NCBI GenBank assembly: GCA_002491165.1
Contig: DKVK01000032.1
Location: 1 to 25,083 of the forward strand
From: Porphyromonadaceae bacterium UBA7180
GTDB taxonomy: Bacteria > Bacteroidota > Bacteroidia > Bacteroidales > Muribaculaceae
Reading direction: 5' to 3'
DNA: 25,083 bases
This document shows, piece after piece, positions 24,953-25,083 of the stretch; positions within the stretch are counted from its first letter, which is position 1; the number at the start of each line of letters is the position of its first letter. The notes beneath the pieces were generated by a model. It saw nothing but the letters and a program-made list of their open reading frames with translations. It made no database searches and was not told where the DNA came from. Position numbers and translations under genes: made by a program.

Positions 24953-24985
24953 CTCCCGGCCCAACGCCGGGAGCCGCTGTTTTTT
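24953..24985 (+). terminator. Rho-independent terminator after yidC
   Basis: CTCCCGGC (24953-24960) and GCCGGGAG (24966-24973) form a perfect 8-bp stem with a 5-nt loop. A 6-base T-run follows at 24980-24985. Confidence 0.85.
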
Positions 24986-25029
24986 ACATATTCCATAAAA
25001 AACAACCACTTCTCCCAGCCCCCACTATC

Positions 25030-25083
25030 CAAATCCCGCGCTCACGTAACATTTCACCGTTTCAAATTCTGCGCTCACGTAAC
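25030..25083. repeat. Two 21-bp direct repeats at the window edge
   Basis: The units at 25030-25050 and 25063-25083 agree at 19 of 21 positions and share the core GCGCTCACGTAAC exactly. They are spaced by ATTTCACCGTTT, giving a 33-bp period. The second copy ends at the last base of the window, so the array may continue. No gene is seen in 24902-25083. Confidence 0.7.

Noticed and set aside
25030..25083. CRISPR array
   Set aside because: The 21-bp units are imperfect, the spacer is only 12 bp, and no cas gene is present.

Overview
The window looks like chromosomal DNA from a GC-rich member of the Bacteroidales, most likely a gut Muribaculaceae-type bacterium (inference). The grounds are Bacteroidota-type promoters (TTTG, about 20 bp, TAnnTTTG), absence of obvious Shine-Dalgarno sequences, surface lipoproteins of fimbrillin type with acidic residues after the lipid-bearing Cys, a DUF4834 gene beside pssA, and an rSAM/lipoprotein gene pair known from Bacteroidales. 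No tRNA, rRNA, insertion sequence, CRISPR array or phage gene was seen.

Layout. 1-4.3 kb: two tandem fimbrillin-like surface lipoproteins share an N-terminal domain but carry different C-terminal repeat domains (GLUG-like versus beta-helix), each followed by an almost identical terminator. 4.4-4.9 kb: a small secreted protein of unknown function on the minus strand. 5.1-8.6 kb (minus): a pheT-yebC operon with a good promoter and a structured leader. 8.7-10.3 kb (plus): an AAA-ATPase-like/PD-(D/E)XK protein with its own promoter. 10.3-16.4 kb (minus): gyrB, psd, pssA, a DUF4834 gene, a Cof-type HAD phosphatase and a membrane histidine kinase in one compact run. 16.4-18.0 kb (minus): a secreted choice-of-anchor-J protein whose 3' end looks lost and replaced by unrelated sequence. 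18.2-21.0 kb (plus): a promoter, then a small exported protein, a PlsC-type acyltransferase, a 71-residue lipoprotein and a radical SAM/SPASM enzyme. 21.1-24.9 kb (plus): pyrG and yidC, ending in a strong terminator. The last 54 bp contain two copies of a 21-bp repeat that runs off the window.

How the genes work together. psd and pssA make phosphatidylethanolamine. They share a transcription unit with an orphan sensor kinase and a membrane-anchored DUF4834 protein, which hints at envelope homeostasis. pheT and yebC both serve translation. pyrG supplies CTP, including for CDP-diacylglycerol, and yidC inserts membrane proteins.

The least explained part is the four-gene unit at 18.37-20.97 kb, in which a radical SAM maturase lies 6 bp behind a very small lipoprotein, with an acyltransferase just upstream. 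No product or substrate is established for such pairs as far as I know, so it is the best candidate for an undescribed system here. The second is the pair of mosaic surface lipoproteins. Much of the rest is ordinary core genome.
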